From contig NZ_JHQR01000068.1 in assembly GCF_014843825.1 (NCBI RefSeq), positions 1-53,999 on the forward strand: 53,999 bases of DNA, read 5' to 3'. Position 1 is the stretch's first letter, and each line of letters opens with the position of its first letter. A program made the translations under genes and the position numbers. Origin of the DNA: Mesorhizobium silamurunense. Its GTDB lineage: Bacteria; Pseudomonadota; Alphaproteobacteria; Rhizobiales; Rhizobiaceae. Of this stretch, positions 25,149 through 32,756 are shown one piece after another. The notes under the pieces are model-generated. The model saw nothing but the letters and a program-made list of their open reading frames with translations, was not told where the DNA came from and searched no databases.

Positions 25149-25219
25149 CTGGCATCCTCTGCCCAATCCGCTGAACGCCGCGTAGAGTGGCCTGATACAA
25201 GCTTGGGGAGCGGTCTCTC

Positions 25220-25927
25220 GTGAGTGAGCGAAGCCTTCGGCGGCGCGCGGCGATCTGGCTGGCGGCTTTCTGCGCCTTCTATCTGGCATTTGCCTATCTC
25301 GCCGCGCCGGAATTCTGGACCTGGCGGGAGCGCGGCTTCCGCACGCAGCGCTTCGAGATGGTGACGCATACGCCGCAGGGGATTCCGGGCGACCCGATCA
25401 ATGTCGGACTTGTCGGCACCGAGAAGGAAGTGGTCCACGCCTTTGCCGTCGCCGGCTGGGACACGGCCGATGCCGTCACTTTGCGGACCGCGATCGACAT
25501 CGGCGAAAGCGTCTTGTTTTCCCGTCCCTATCCCGATGCGCCGATGAGCCGCCTGCTGTTCGAAGGCCGCGCCCAGGATCTCGCCTTCGAAAAGCCGGTC
25601 GGCGACAGCGCCGACCGGCGCTACCACGTCCGCTTCTGGCAGACAAATACGGTCGGCGACGATGGCCGCCCGCTCTGGCTGGGCGCCGCAAGCTTCGACC
25701 GCGGCGTCGGCCTCAGTCACGACACCGGCGCGATCACCCATCACATCGGCCCGGACATCGACGCCGAGCGCGACTTCCTGATCGGCGACCTCGATGCTGC
25801 CGGCATGCTGGTCTCGACCAGCGAGATACCGGGGATCGGCGCCACGAAAGACGGCAGGAATGGCGGCGGCGATCCCTATTTCACCGACGGCATGGCGGTA
25901 ATCGGCGTGTTGAGGAGGCTGCCCTGA
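25220..25927 (+). CDS. LssY_C domain membrane-anchored protein
   Basis: 235 residues. One N-terminal membrane anchor (about residues 10-28) precedes an LssY C-terminal type domain, recognised by D-P-I-N-V-G-L-V-G-T, A-G-W-D-T-A-D and S-R-L-L-F-E-G-R-A-Q-D-L-A-F-E-K. The function of the domain is unknown; in other bacteria it is found attached to PAP2 phosphatases. The start is GTG at 25220 preceded by GGGGAG. It follows the second extensin-like gene by 71 bases on the same strand. Confidence 0.8.
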   Translation: MSERSLRRRAAIWLAAFCAFYLAFAYLAAPEFWTWRERGFRTQRFEMVTHTPQGIPGDPINVGLVGTEKEVVHAFAVAGWDTADAVTLRTAIDIGESVLFSRPYPDAPMSRLLFEGRAQDLAFEKPVGDSADRRYHVRFWQTNTVGDDGRPLWLGAASFDRGVGLSHDTGAITHHIGPDIDAERDFLIGDLDAAGMLVSTSEIPGIGATKDGRNGGGDPYFTDGMAVIGVLRRLP

Positions 25928-25942
25928 CCGAGGCTGTAAGAC

Positions 25943-26005
25943 TCAGGCCATTGTGATGACGATCTTGCCGAACGGCTGGCGCCGCCCTGGGATGTCGCCT
26001 GAAAC
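25943..26005 (-). pseudogene. C-terminal remnant of a zinc-type alcohol dehydrogenase/quinone reductase
   Basis: On the minus strand the last ~20 codons before a TGA at 25943-25945 read G-D-I-P-G-R-R-Q-P-F-G-K-I-V-I-T-M-A, like the G-K-I-V-L end of medium-chain dehydrogenases. Nothing upstream continues the gene: the following 80 bases are the promoter region of the CBS-domain gene. It is probably the stump of a deleted gene. The short match makes this tentative. Nothing else is seen in 25928-26088. Confidence 0.4.
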
Positions 26006-26088
26006 CGCTGTGCTTGAAAAAATTGTCATGCTCCAAAAATAGCGGCGGACTATTTTCGAATGCGCTGCAGCAATGCTATTGACCGCCT

Positions 26089-27402
26089 ATGCTTTATGTT
26101 GAAATCGCCGTCGTGGCCGTCCTCATCTTGGTGAACGGCCTTCTGGCAATGTCCGAACTTGCGATCGTCTCGTCGCGGCCGGCCCGCCTCAAGGCGATGA
26201 TCGACCGCAACGTCAGGGGCGCCGGTCGCGCCCTGGCGCTCGGTTCCAACCCCGGCAAGTTCCTGTCGTCGGTGCAGATCGGCATCACCTTGGTCGGCGT
26301 GCTGTCCGGCGCCTTTTCCGGCGCCACGCTCGGCGAGCGGTTGGCGCAGTATCTGGTCTCGACCGGCATCCGTGAGAACATCGCGGATCCCATCGGGGTC
26401 GGCATCGTCGTCGCTATCATCACCTATGCCTCGTTGATCGTCGGCGAGCTCGTGCCGAAGCAGATCGCGTTGAGGGATCCGGAGCGGGTCGCGGTCCGCG
26501 CCGCACCGGCGATGACCATCCTTGCCACCGTTTCGGCGCCGCTGGTCTTCCTGCTCGACATTTCCGGCCGCGCCATTCTCTGGCTGCTCGGGCAGACCGG
26601 CGAGACGGAAGAGAAGGTCACCGACGAGGAGATCAAGATGCTGGTCGCCGAGGCCGAGCATCACGGCACGATCGAATCCGACGAGCGGCGCATGATCGCC
26701 GGCGTCATGCGGCTTGGCGACCGCGCGGTGCGCGCCGTGATGACGCCGCGCACCGAGGTCGACTGGATCAACCTGCAATCCGACGAGGCGGCCATCAGGC
26801 GGCTCTTGATGGAGACGCAGCATTCGCGGCTGCCCGCAGGCGACGGCAATGTCGACGCCATGATCGGTGTCGTGCAGACGCGCGATGTGCTGGCCGCCCT
26901 TCTCGCCGGCAGGGTGTTGGATCCGCGCCAGCATGTGCGCGAGGCGCCTATCGTGCATGACCAGGCCGACGCGCTCGACGTGCTGGCGAAGCTGAAGGAA
27001 TCGGACGTGCCGATGGCGCTCGTCCATGACGAATACGGCCATTTCGAGGGCATCGTCACGCCGGCCGACATGCTGGAAGCGATCACCGGCGTCTTCCGCT
27101 CGGACCTCGAGGCCGGCGAGGAAGAAAACGCCGTCAAGCGGGAGGACGGCTCATGGCTGCTCGCCGGTTACATGCAGGCCGACGAGATGGCCGAAACACT
27201 CGGCATCGATCTGCCGGAGAACCGCGACTATGAGACGGTGGCCGGCTATGTGCTGTCGCATCTGCATCACCTTCCCACCACCGGTGAATGCGTCGACGCG
27301 CAAGGCTGGCGCTTCGAGGTGGTCGACCTCGACGGCCGCCGTATCGACAAGCTGATCGCAACGCGACTGCCCGACGGCCATCGCCCGATCGCGCGGCGAT
27401 AG
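26089..27402 (+). CDS. CNNM/HlyC-CorC family membrane protein with CBS domains
   Basis: 437 residues. The N-terminal DUF21/CNNM domain (residues 1-190) has three or four membrane segments and the motifs N-G-L-L-A-M-S-E-L-A-I-V and L-I-V-G-E-L-V-P-K-Q-I-A. A CBS pair follows (V-M-T-P-R-T-E-V, I-V-T-P-A-D-M-L-E-A-I), then a CorC_HlyC domain (about residues 350-430; L-L-A-G-Y-M, E-T-V-A-G-Y-V-L). Such proteins, often called hemolysins, are linked to magnesium efflux, and that function is by family only. The ATG at 26089 is the first Met of the membrane domain. Confidence 0.9.
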   Translation: MLYVEIAVVAVLILVNGLLAMSELAIVSSRPARLKAMIDRNVRGAGRALALGSNPGKFLSSVQIGITLVGVLSGAFSGATLGERLAQYLVSTGIRENIADPIGVGIVVAIITYASLIVGELVPKQIALRDPERVAVRAAPAMTILATVSAPLVFLLDISGRAILWLLGQTGETEEKVTDEEIKMLVAEAEHHGTIESDERRMIAGVMRLGDRAVRAVMTPRTEVDWINLQSDEAAIRRLLMETQHSRLPAGDGNVDAMIGVVQTRDVLAALLAGRVLDPRQHVREAPIVHDQADALDVLAKLKESDVPMALVHDEYGHFEGIVTPADMLEAITGVFRSDLEAGEEENAVKREDGSWLLAGYMQADEMAETLGIDLPENRDYETVAGYVLSHLHHLPTTGECVDAQGWRFEVVDLDGRRIDKLIATRLPDGHRPIARR

Positions 27403-27411
27403 ATTCAAACC

Positions 27412-28389
27412 TTATGGAATGAGCACGACCTTGCCCGTCGAACGGCGCTCCTCGATCAAGCGATGCGCGTCGCCGGCCTCGTGGAGCGAAAAACGGCCGC
27501 CGATTGTCACCCGCAGTTGGCCACTCGCCGCCAGTTTGAAAACTTCGGACTGGCTCGCCTTCAGCACGCCGGGAGTCAAAAGCGGCAGCAGCGCGAAGCC
27601 CTTGAGCGATTGGTTCCGGCCGATCATCGCTTCCAATTCAGCGACCCCAAGCGCGAGACGACCGAGCGCCGCGAACACGAGTTCGCCGCCGGGTGACAGC
27701 ACGTCCAGGAAATCCTCGGTTATCGCACCGCCGACAGTGTCATAGATCGTATCGACGCCGCCCTTCGCGACATCTCCGACCTCGGCCGCCCAATCCGGCA
27801 CCTGATGATCTATGGCGGCATCGGCGCCAAGCGACAGGACGAAGTCACGCTTGGCTTTGCCGCCGGCCAGCGCGATGATCCGGCGGGCGCCCTGCCCTCG
27901 CGCCAGTTGGATGAGCAATGAACCGACGCCGCCCGCGGCGGCTGGAATGAGCACCGCTTTGTTCGCGGGCGGGCTTTGCCTGAGCTGATGGAAGGCCGTC
28001 AGCCCTTGCACCATCAAGGCCGTCGCCTCCTCGAAGGACAGCGTATCCGGCAACGGCACGGCCAGGCTGGCGTCGATCGTCACATACTCGGCATAACCGC
28101 CGAGAGGCCGCTCCGAGACAAAGAGCGGCGCCGCCACGCGGCTTCCCAGCAATCGCGGGTCCACGCCCTCGCCGACAGCCTCGATGGTGCCGGCGGCCTC
28201 GACGCCGGGGAACATCGGCAGGCTCGGCGTGACCGCGTAGCGATCCGCCCGCATCAGCACCTCGAAGAAATTGATGCCGGCGGCTGCAACCTTGACCAGG
28301 ACCTCCCCGGCGCCAGCGGACGGCTCCGGAATGTCGACGACTTGCAGCACTTCGGGACCGCCGAAGCGGCTGAACTGAACGGCTTTCAT
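27412..28389 (-). CDS. NADPH:quinone reductase-like zinc-independent dehydrogenase
   Basis: 325 residues of the medium-chain dehydrogenase superfamily. The start M-K-A-V-Q-F-S-R-F-G-G-P-E-V-L, the N-F-F-E-V-L-M-R substrate part and the A-A-A-G-G-V-G-S-L-L-I-Q-L-A nucleotide-binding loop match quinone oxidoreductases (QOR). The catalytic-zinc Cys and His ligands of alcohol dehydrogenases are absent. It probably reduces quinones or enals with NADPH. It is divergent from an HxlR regulator 97 bases away, a common arrangement in which the regulator represses the reductase. Confidence 0.9.
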   Translation of the reverse strand: MKAVQFSRFGGPEVLQVVDIPEPSAGAGEVLVKVAAAGINFFEVLMRADRYAVTPSLPMFPGVEAAGTIEAVGEGVDPRLLGSRVAAPLFVSERPLGGYAEYVTIDASLAVPLPDTLSFEEATALMVQGLTAFHQLRQSPPANKAVLIPAAAGGVGSLLIQLARGQGARRIIALAGGKAKRDFVLSLGADAAIDHQVPDWAAEVGDVAKGGVDTIYDTVGGAITEDFLDVLSPGGELVFAALGRLALGVAELEAMIGRNQSLKGFALLPLLTPGVLKASQSEVFKLAASGQLRVTIGGRFSLHEAGDAHRLIEERRSTGKVVLIP

Positions 28390-28486
28390 GGCAGGCTCCG
28401 ATCGCTATGGCATCGGGCGCGCTTTGCCACTATCTGCGTTCTCGCCGCTACACACAGATTTGTCCGCTGCTCACCAGGAGGTGACC

Positions 28487-28879
28487 ATGGCCCGCACAAT
28501 CAAGAAACTGCCGATGCTGCCGGCGGAGCGTGCCCTGAAGGTGATCTCCGGCCGCTGGAAAGCGGTGATCCTCTACTATCTGTTCGACGGCCCGCGCCGG
28601 CTCTCGGCACTGAAGGCGCTTATGCCCGGCATCACCCAGAAGGTGCTGATCGACCAGTTGCGCGAGATGGAGGAGCACGGTCTGGTCAGCCGCGAGATCT
28701 TCGCCGAAATCCCGGCGCGCGTCGAATATTCCGCGACGCCTCTCGGCCTCAGCCTCGAGCCGATCCTTTTGGCGCTTTGCGAGTGGGGGCAGCACCATGC
28801 GGACGAACTGAACGAGCGCGAGCGCCTTGCCGACTGCATCATCAGGCCAAGGCAGGCGGCTCAGGCTTCCGCAAATTGA
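28487..28879 (+). CDS. HxlR family transcriptional regulator 1
   Basis: 130 residues, a single winged helix-turn-helix: G-R-W-K-A-V-I-L-Y-Y-L-F-D-G-P-R-R, I-T-Q-K-V-L-I-D-Q-L-R-E-M-E and the wing S-R-E-I-F-A-E-I-P-A-R-V-E-Y. HxlR proteins often sense electrophiles or redox state and control an adjacent oxidoreductase, here the divergent QOR gene. The ATG at 28487 has an excellent CAGGAGGTGA site. The only cysteines are in the C-terminal third (L-A-L-C-E-W and A-D-C-I-I). The 3' end lies inside a 40-base tandem duplication. Confidence 0.92.
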   Translation: MARTIKKLPMLPAERALKVISGRWKAVILYYLFDGPRRLSALKALMPGITQKVLIDQLREMEEHGLVSREIFAEIPARVEYSATPLGLSLEPILLALCEWGQHHADELNERERLADCIIRPRQAAQASAN

Positions 28880-28945
28880 AAAGGGCGGCGCAAGCGCCGC
28901 TCAAGCCTCCGCGAATTGAAAAGGGCGGCGCAAGCGCCGCCCTTG
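28860..28945 (+). repeat. 40-base tandem duplication containing gene end and terminator
   Basis: Units at 28860-28899 and 28900-28939 differ at only three positions. Each contains the codons A-S-A-N and stop, then GGGCGGCGCAAGCGCCG. The second unit is completed to the full hairpin GGGCGGCGC-aa-GCGCCGCCC. The HxlR gene thus ends in the first unit, and a decayed duplicate of its last codons and terminator follows. Tandem duplication by slippage or unequal crossing-over is the simplest reading. Confidence 0.85.
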
Positions 28946-28996
28946 GGAAATGATCTTGAGAGGATAATCTCGGGAGGATGATCCTGCTGCGACGGC

Positions 28997-29602
28997 TCAA
29001 GCCGCCTTGGCTTCGGCGTCAATCGCATCGGCGGCGCGAGCCGCCTTCAGGACCTTCGCCCACCAGGCGACATCATTGATCAATGCGGCAGCAGCCTGGT
29101 TGAGGTGCTCGATGTCCTCGAGCTTCTTCTCGCCCTGGCGCACCGCCAGGAAATCGCCCCAGGCGATGTGGACGGCCGACTTGACCGGCGCCATCTGCAG
29201 CTCGACGGCATGCAGCCGGAGCTGCTCGACGGCCCGCGAGCCCCCGACGCTGCCATAGCCGACGAAACCTGCCGGCTTCTTGTTCCATTCGTTGGCAGCG
29301 TAGTCGATGGCGTTCTTCAGCACCGCGGTCGGGCCGTGATTGTATTCGGCGGCGGTGAAGATGAAGCCGTCGAACTCGGCGACCTTCTTCTGCCAGCGCT
29401 GCGCCACCTCGTTCTGCGACGGCGCCCAGGCGGACGATGCGACCTCGTCGAAGAAGGGCAGCGGGAAGTCACGCAGATCGACGACTTCGACATCGATGTC
29501 GGCATGCGTCTTGGCGATCTTGGCGATCCACTGCGTCGGCACGTCGGCGAAGCGGGCGGCGCGCGTCGAACCGACGACAATGGCGATTTTGGGCTTGGAC
29601 AT
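28997..29602 (-). CDS. NADPH-dependent FMN reductase family protein
   Basis: 201 residues, flavodoxin-like. The start I-A-I-V-V-G-S-T-R-A-A-R-F, the F-T-A-A-E-Y-N-H-G-P-T-A-V-L-K-N-A-I-D-Y flavin/active-site motif and G-F-V-G-Y-G-S-V-G-G-S-R-A are characteristic of ArsH/YieF/ChrR-like quinone and azo reductases. It probably carries out two-electron reduction of quinones with NAD(P)H. The ATG at 29602 follows AGGAGAG. It is divergent from a second HxlR regulator, with a palindrome in the intergenic region. Confidence 0.92.
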   Translation of the reverse strand: MSKPKIAIVVGSTRAARFADVPTQWIAKIAKTHADIDVEVVDLRDFPLPFFDEVASSAWAPSQNEVAQRWQKKVAEFDGFIFTAAEYNHGPTAVLKNAIDYAANEWNKKPAGFVGYGSVGGSRAVEQLRLHAVELQMAPVKSAVHIAWGDFLAVRQGEKKLEDIEHLNQAAAALINDVAWWAKVLKAARAADAIDAEAKAA

Positions 29603-29628
29603 TGGGCTCTCCTTGCGGGGGAATTTCT

Positions 29629-29645
29629 GGTATCGTTTGGATACC
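29629..29645. promoter_or_regulatory. Probable HxlR operator
   Basis: GGTATCGTTTGGATACC is a dyad with 6-base arms and a 5-base centre in the 90-base divergent region between the FMN reductase and HxlR genes. A further GTGATAC half-site lies at 29657-29663. Position and symmetry fit an autoregulated HxlR binding site; this is inference. Confidence 0.55.
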
Positions 29646-29692
29646 GGCGCTATATGTGATACTGACAAAGCCGCACGCAAGGAGGCACGTTT

Positions 29693-30061
29693 TTGTTACT
29701 GAGGCACCCCCACAACACCGAGGACTGCCGCGCCGTGTCGGAGATCCTGCAACGGGTCGGCGACAAATGGACCGTTCTGGTGGTCGGCAAGCTGGGCGGC
29801 GGAGCGATGCGCTTCAACGAATTGCGCACGGCCGTCGGTGGCATTTCGCAGAAGATGCTGACCACCACCTTGCGCGGCCTGGAGCGTGACGGCTTCGTGA
29901 CGCGCAAGGTGTTTCCGACCATTCCGCCGCGCGTCGACTACGAGCTTACCGAGCTCGGCCACGAGTTGCTGGTGCCAGTCGGGGCGCTCGGCGAATGGGC
30001 GCGCAAGAACACCAGTCGAGTTCAAGCAGCGCGCGCGAAATTCGACGGCCAGAAGGCCTGA
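29693..30061 (+). CDS. HxlR family transcriptional regulator 2
   Basis: 122 residues. The wHTH core reads V-G-D-K-W-T-V-L-V-V-G-K-L, G-G-I-S-Q-K-M-L-T-T-T-L-R and the wing T-R-K-V-F-P-T-I-P-P-R-V-D-Y. A single cysteine near the N terminus (T-E-D-C-R-A-V), which is the conserved redox/electrophile-sensing position of HxlR proteins such as YodB and QorR, suggests thiol-based control of the divergent reductase. The start is TTG at 29693, with GGAGG 9 bases upstream. Confidence 0.9.
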   Translation: MLLRHPHNTEDCRAVSEILQRVGDKWTVLVVGKLGGGAMRFNELRTAVGGISQKMLTTTLRGLERDGFVTRKVFPTIPPRVDYELTELGHELLVPVGALGEWARKNTSRVQAARAKFDGQKA

Positions 30062-30084
30062 AATCCTTGCGACGCAAGGGATTT
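30061..30084 (+). terminator. Hairpin directly after the second HxlR gene
   Basis: AAATCCTTGC pairs with GCAAGGGATTT around GAC with one bulged base. The hairpin starts at the last base of the stop codon. A T run is lacking, so termination is uncertain. Confidence 0.45.
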
Positions 30085-30231
30085 CGGGTTCTCGCGGAAA
30101 GGCAACCCGCTCGCGTCAGGCCTGCATCCTGCATTCAATTTTGATGGCGTCCGCCGATGTTCGGCTGCCGTGTCATGCCCAATGCGGCGGCGCCGCCGTT
30201 CGGCCGATGATCGTCTGCCGCCGGTAGTCCG

Positions 30232-30435
30232 TCAGGCGCTTCGGCTCGTACTGCTGCAGCACATGGTGGGGCAGAGATCGAGCCCCGCTGCCCGGTTGCC
30301 GAGGGGCGTCTGGCCATATGTGCAGGCAACGCACGGAATATCTTTTTTGACCTCGGCATAGGCGGTTATGCCGAGCAGGCAGACCAGAGCGACGAGGGCT
30401 GCCACAAGCCAGCCGTTCAGCATGTGTTGACGCAT
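30232..30435 (-). CDS. Small secreted cysteine-containing protein
   Basis: 67 residues. A signal peptide (L-V-A-A-L-V-A-L-V-C-L-L-G-I-T-A-Y-A) with cleavage after A-Y-A leaves a 40-residue mature peptide containing C-V-A-C and C-P-T-M-C-C, five cysteines in all. The family is not recognised. The ATG at 30435 has an excellent GGAGGAAAG site, which supports expression. The 170 bases between it and the HxlR gene contain only the hairpin above. Disulfide formation or metal binding is inference. Confidence 0.72.
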   Translation of the reverse strand: MRQHMLNGWLVAALVALVCLLGITAYAEVKKDIPCVACTYGQTPLGNRAAGLDLCPTMCCSSTSRSA

Positions 30436-30551
30436 TGTCTTTCCTCCAACGCCCGCAAAGTGGAGCGTGAAGGCAACCACTGGATGTCGCGACGTGCATA
30501 ACCCGCGCGGGCGTTGTTACAAATGTCCTGGAATTGGAGAATCGGCTTGCG

Positions 30552-30947
30552 TCAGCTTTCGGCCGGAACCGGCTTCGGCTTGCCCTCGCCGTCGAGCGCC
30601 ACCATGACGAAATCGGCATGGGTGACCTTCTCCATCAGGTCGGAGAGGTAGCGCTGCGCCCAGGCCTCGACCTTGAGCGTCATCGAGGTGCGGCCGACGC
30701 GCTCGACATGCGTGTAGATGCACAGCGTGTCGCCGATCTTCATCGGCTTGGCGAAGGACATCTCCTTCACCGCGGCCGTCACCACGCGGCCCTTTGCGCG
30801 CTCGGCGGCCCGGATGCCGCAGGCAAGGTCCATCTGCGCCATCACCCAGCCGCCGAAGATGTCGCCGGCGGCGTTGGCGTCGGACGGCATGGCAAGCGTC
30901 CTCAGCGTGAGATCGCCGAGCGGCTTTCCGTCCGCGTAATGCACCAT
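30552..30947 (-). CDS. Acyl-CoA thioesterase, YciA-like (hotdog fold)
   Basis: 131 residues. The family core L-R-T-L-A-M-P-S-D-A-N-A-A-G-D-I-F-G-G-W-V-M-A-Q-M-D is complete, with D-A-N as the catalytic region, and F-A-K-P-M-K-I-G-D-T-L follows. YciA-type enzymes hydrolyse short- and medium-chain acyl-CoAs in the cytoplasm. The start at 30947 is chosen for its AAGGA site and because it gives the normal family length; longer in-frame starts at 31001 and 31064 lack ribosome-binding sites. Confidence 0.88.
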   Translation of the reverse strand: MVHYADGKPLGDLTLRTLAMPSDANAAGDIFGGWVMAQMDLACGIRAAERAKGRVVTAAVKEMSFAKPMKIGDTLCIYTHVERVGRTSMTLKVEAWAQRYLSDLMEKVTHADFVMVALDGEGKPKPVPAES

Positions 30948-31028
30948 GAGGAGGTCCTTCAACAGCTGCTCTGCCTGCACCCGTACCAACGCGGCTGCCA
31001 TGTCGCAAGCTTTGCTGAAAGCGAAAGC

Positions 31029-31054
31029 AGCGCCGCTCAAGCGGTCGCTTTTTT
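31029..31054 (+). terminator. Plus-strand terminator-like hairpin before the GMC operon
   Basis: AGCG-CCGCT...AGCGG-T-CGCT folds with one bulge and is followed by TTTTTT (31049-31054). No plus-strand gene ends upstream, so it may act in the leader of the operon starting at 31140, or stop antisense transcription into yciA. Confidence 0.45.
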
Positions 31055-31139
31055 CACAAGCCATGCCGGAAGCCCCGGCGACGCGGTGAGCCGGCAGTGT
31101 CTAGGGTAAGCGCCGGATTTCGGAGCCCGCCCGCGCATC

Positions 31140-32756
31140 ATGCAGACCTATGATTTCATTATCGTCGGCTCCGGCTCGGCCGGCTCGGTCGTTGCGGAAA
31201 AGCTTTCGGCCTCGGGCCGCTATTCGGTCCTGGTGCTGGAAGCCGGTGGCACCGATCGCAGGTTCTATGTCCAGATGCCGCTCGGCTATGGCAAGACCTT
31301 CTTCGACCCCGCCGTCAACTGGAACTACAAGGCCGAGCCCGACCCCGGTCTTGCCGGCAATGCCGACCACTGGCCCCGCGGCAAGCTGCTCGGCGGATCG
31401 AGCTCGATCAACGCCATGGTCTTCATCCGGGGCGCGCGCGAGGACTTCGACGCCTGGGCCGCCGCCGGCAATCCGGGCTGGAGCTATGACGCACTGCTGC
31501 CAGCCTTCAAGGCGCTGGAGGACAACGAGGCCGGCGCCAACCAGTGGCGCGGTGTCGGCGGCCCGTTGCGCATCACCGATTGCTCGAACGCCGTGCATCC
31601 GCTGACCAAGCGCTACCTGGCCGCCGCCGAGCAGGCCGGCCTGCCGTTCAATTCGGACTTCAACGGCGCCACCCAGGAAGGCGTCGGCGTCTACCAGATC
31701 ACCACCAGGAACGGCCGCCGCATGTCCACCGCTCGCGCCTTCCTGCGCCCGGCGATGAAGCGCAGCAACATCCGCGTCGAGACCAACGCGCTGGCGACGA
31801 AAATCCTGTTCGAGGGCAAACGTGCGGTCGGCATCGAATACGAGCAGAACGGCGAGACAAAAACGGTACGCGCCGGCCGCGAGGTCATCCTGTCCGGCGG
31901 CTCGATCAACTCGCCGCAATTGCTGCAGCTCTCCGGCGTCGGTCCGTCGACGCTGCTCACCGGTCTCGACATCCCGGTCATCCATGCCAATGAGAATGTC
32001 GGCGCCAACCTGCAGGACCACGTCGGCATCAACTACACTTTCAAGGGCAAGCTGCCGACACTCAACCAGATCCTGCGCCCTTGGTGGGGCAAGCTGCTGG
32101 TCGGCATGCAATACATCCTGCTGCGCTCGGGTCCGCTGTCGCTGTCGATGAACAATGCCGGCGGCTTCTTCCGCACCGACCCGTCGATGGCGCGGCCGAA
32201 CATGCAGCTTTATTTCCAGGCCTTCTCGACCGTCATTCCGAAGAGCGGCGAGCGCCCGATCCTGACGCCTGATCCATGGCCGGGCTTCTCCGTCGGCCTT
32301 TCCAACTGCCGACCGTCGAGCCGCGGCGAGATCATGATCCGCTCGAGCAATCCGCGCGACTATCCGAGGATCACAGCGAACGCCTATTCCACCAACGCCG
32401 ATGTCGACGAGATGCTGGCGGCGGTGAAGTTCGTGCGCAAGATCGCCGCGATGCCGGCCTTGGCCGAGATCATCGAGGAAGAGGTTTTGCCTGGTCCGTC
32501 GATCACTTCCGACGCCGATCTGATTCAGGATTTCAGGAAGCGCTCAGGCACCGTCTATCACCCGGTTTCGACCTGCCGGATGGGTCCGGACGCCTCGCGC
32601 GCCGTCGTCGATCCAAGGCTTCGGGTGCACGGGTTAAGCGGTCTGCGCGTCATCGACGCATCGATCTTTCCCGACAACATCACCGGCAACACCAACGCCG
32701 CCTCGATCCTCACCGGATGGAAAGGCGCCGAACTGGTTCTGGAGGATCAGAAATGA
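31140..32756 (+). CDS. GMC family FAD-dependent oxidoreductase (choline dehydrogenase-like)
   Basis: 538 residues. The FAD-binding start is F-I-I-V-G-S-G-S-A-G-S-V-V-A-E-K-L, with the GMC signatures G-K-L-L-G-G-S-S-S-I-N-A-M and G-S-I-N-S-P-Q-L-L-Q-L-S-G-V-G. The C-terminal active site shows Y-H-P-V-S-T-C-R-M-G and N-T-N-A-A-S-I. It oxidises an alcohol, and the substrate is not known. It is the first gene of a three-gene operon with an acid-sugar dehydratase and a beta-hydroxyacid dehydrogenase, each overlapping by four bases. This suggests oxidation of a polyol, sugar alcohol or related compound rather than choline. Confidence 0.9.
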   Translation: MQTYDFIIVGSGSAGSVVAEKLSASGRYSVLVLEAGGTDRRFYVQMPLGYGKTFFDPAVNWNYKAEPDPGLAGNADHWPRGKLLGGSSSINAMVFIRGAREDFDAWAAAGNPGWSYDALLPAFKALEDNEAGANQWRGVGGPLRITDCSNAVHPLTKRYLAAAEQAGLPFNSDFNGATQEGVGVYQITTRNGRRMSTARAFLRPAMKRSNIRVETNALATKILFEGKRAVGIEYEQNGETKTVRAGREVILSGGSINSPQLLQLSGVGPSTLLTGLDIPVIHANENVGANLQDHVGINYTFKGKLPTLNQILRPWWGKLLVGMQYILLRSGPLSLSMNNAGGFFRTDPSMARPNMQLYFQAFSTVIPKSGERPILTPDPWPGFSVGLSNCRPSSRGEIMIRSSNPRDYPRITANAYSTNADVDEMLAAVKFVRKIAAMPALAEIIEEEVLPGPSITSDADLIQDFRKRSGTVYHPVSTCRMGPDASRAVVDPRLRVHGLSGLRVIDASIFPDNITGNTNAASILTGWKGAELVLEDQK

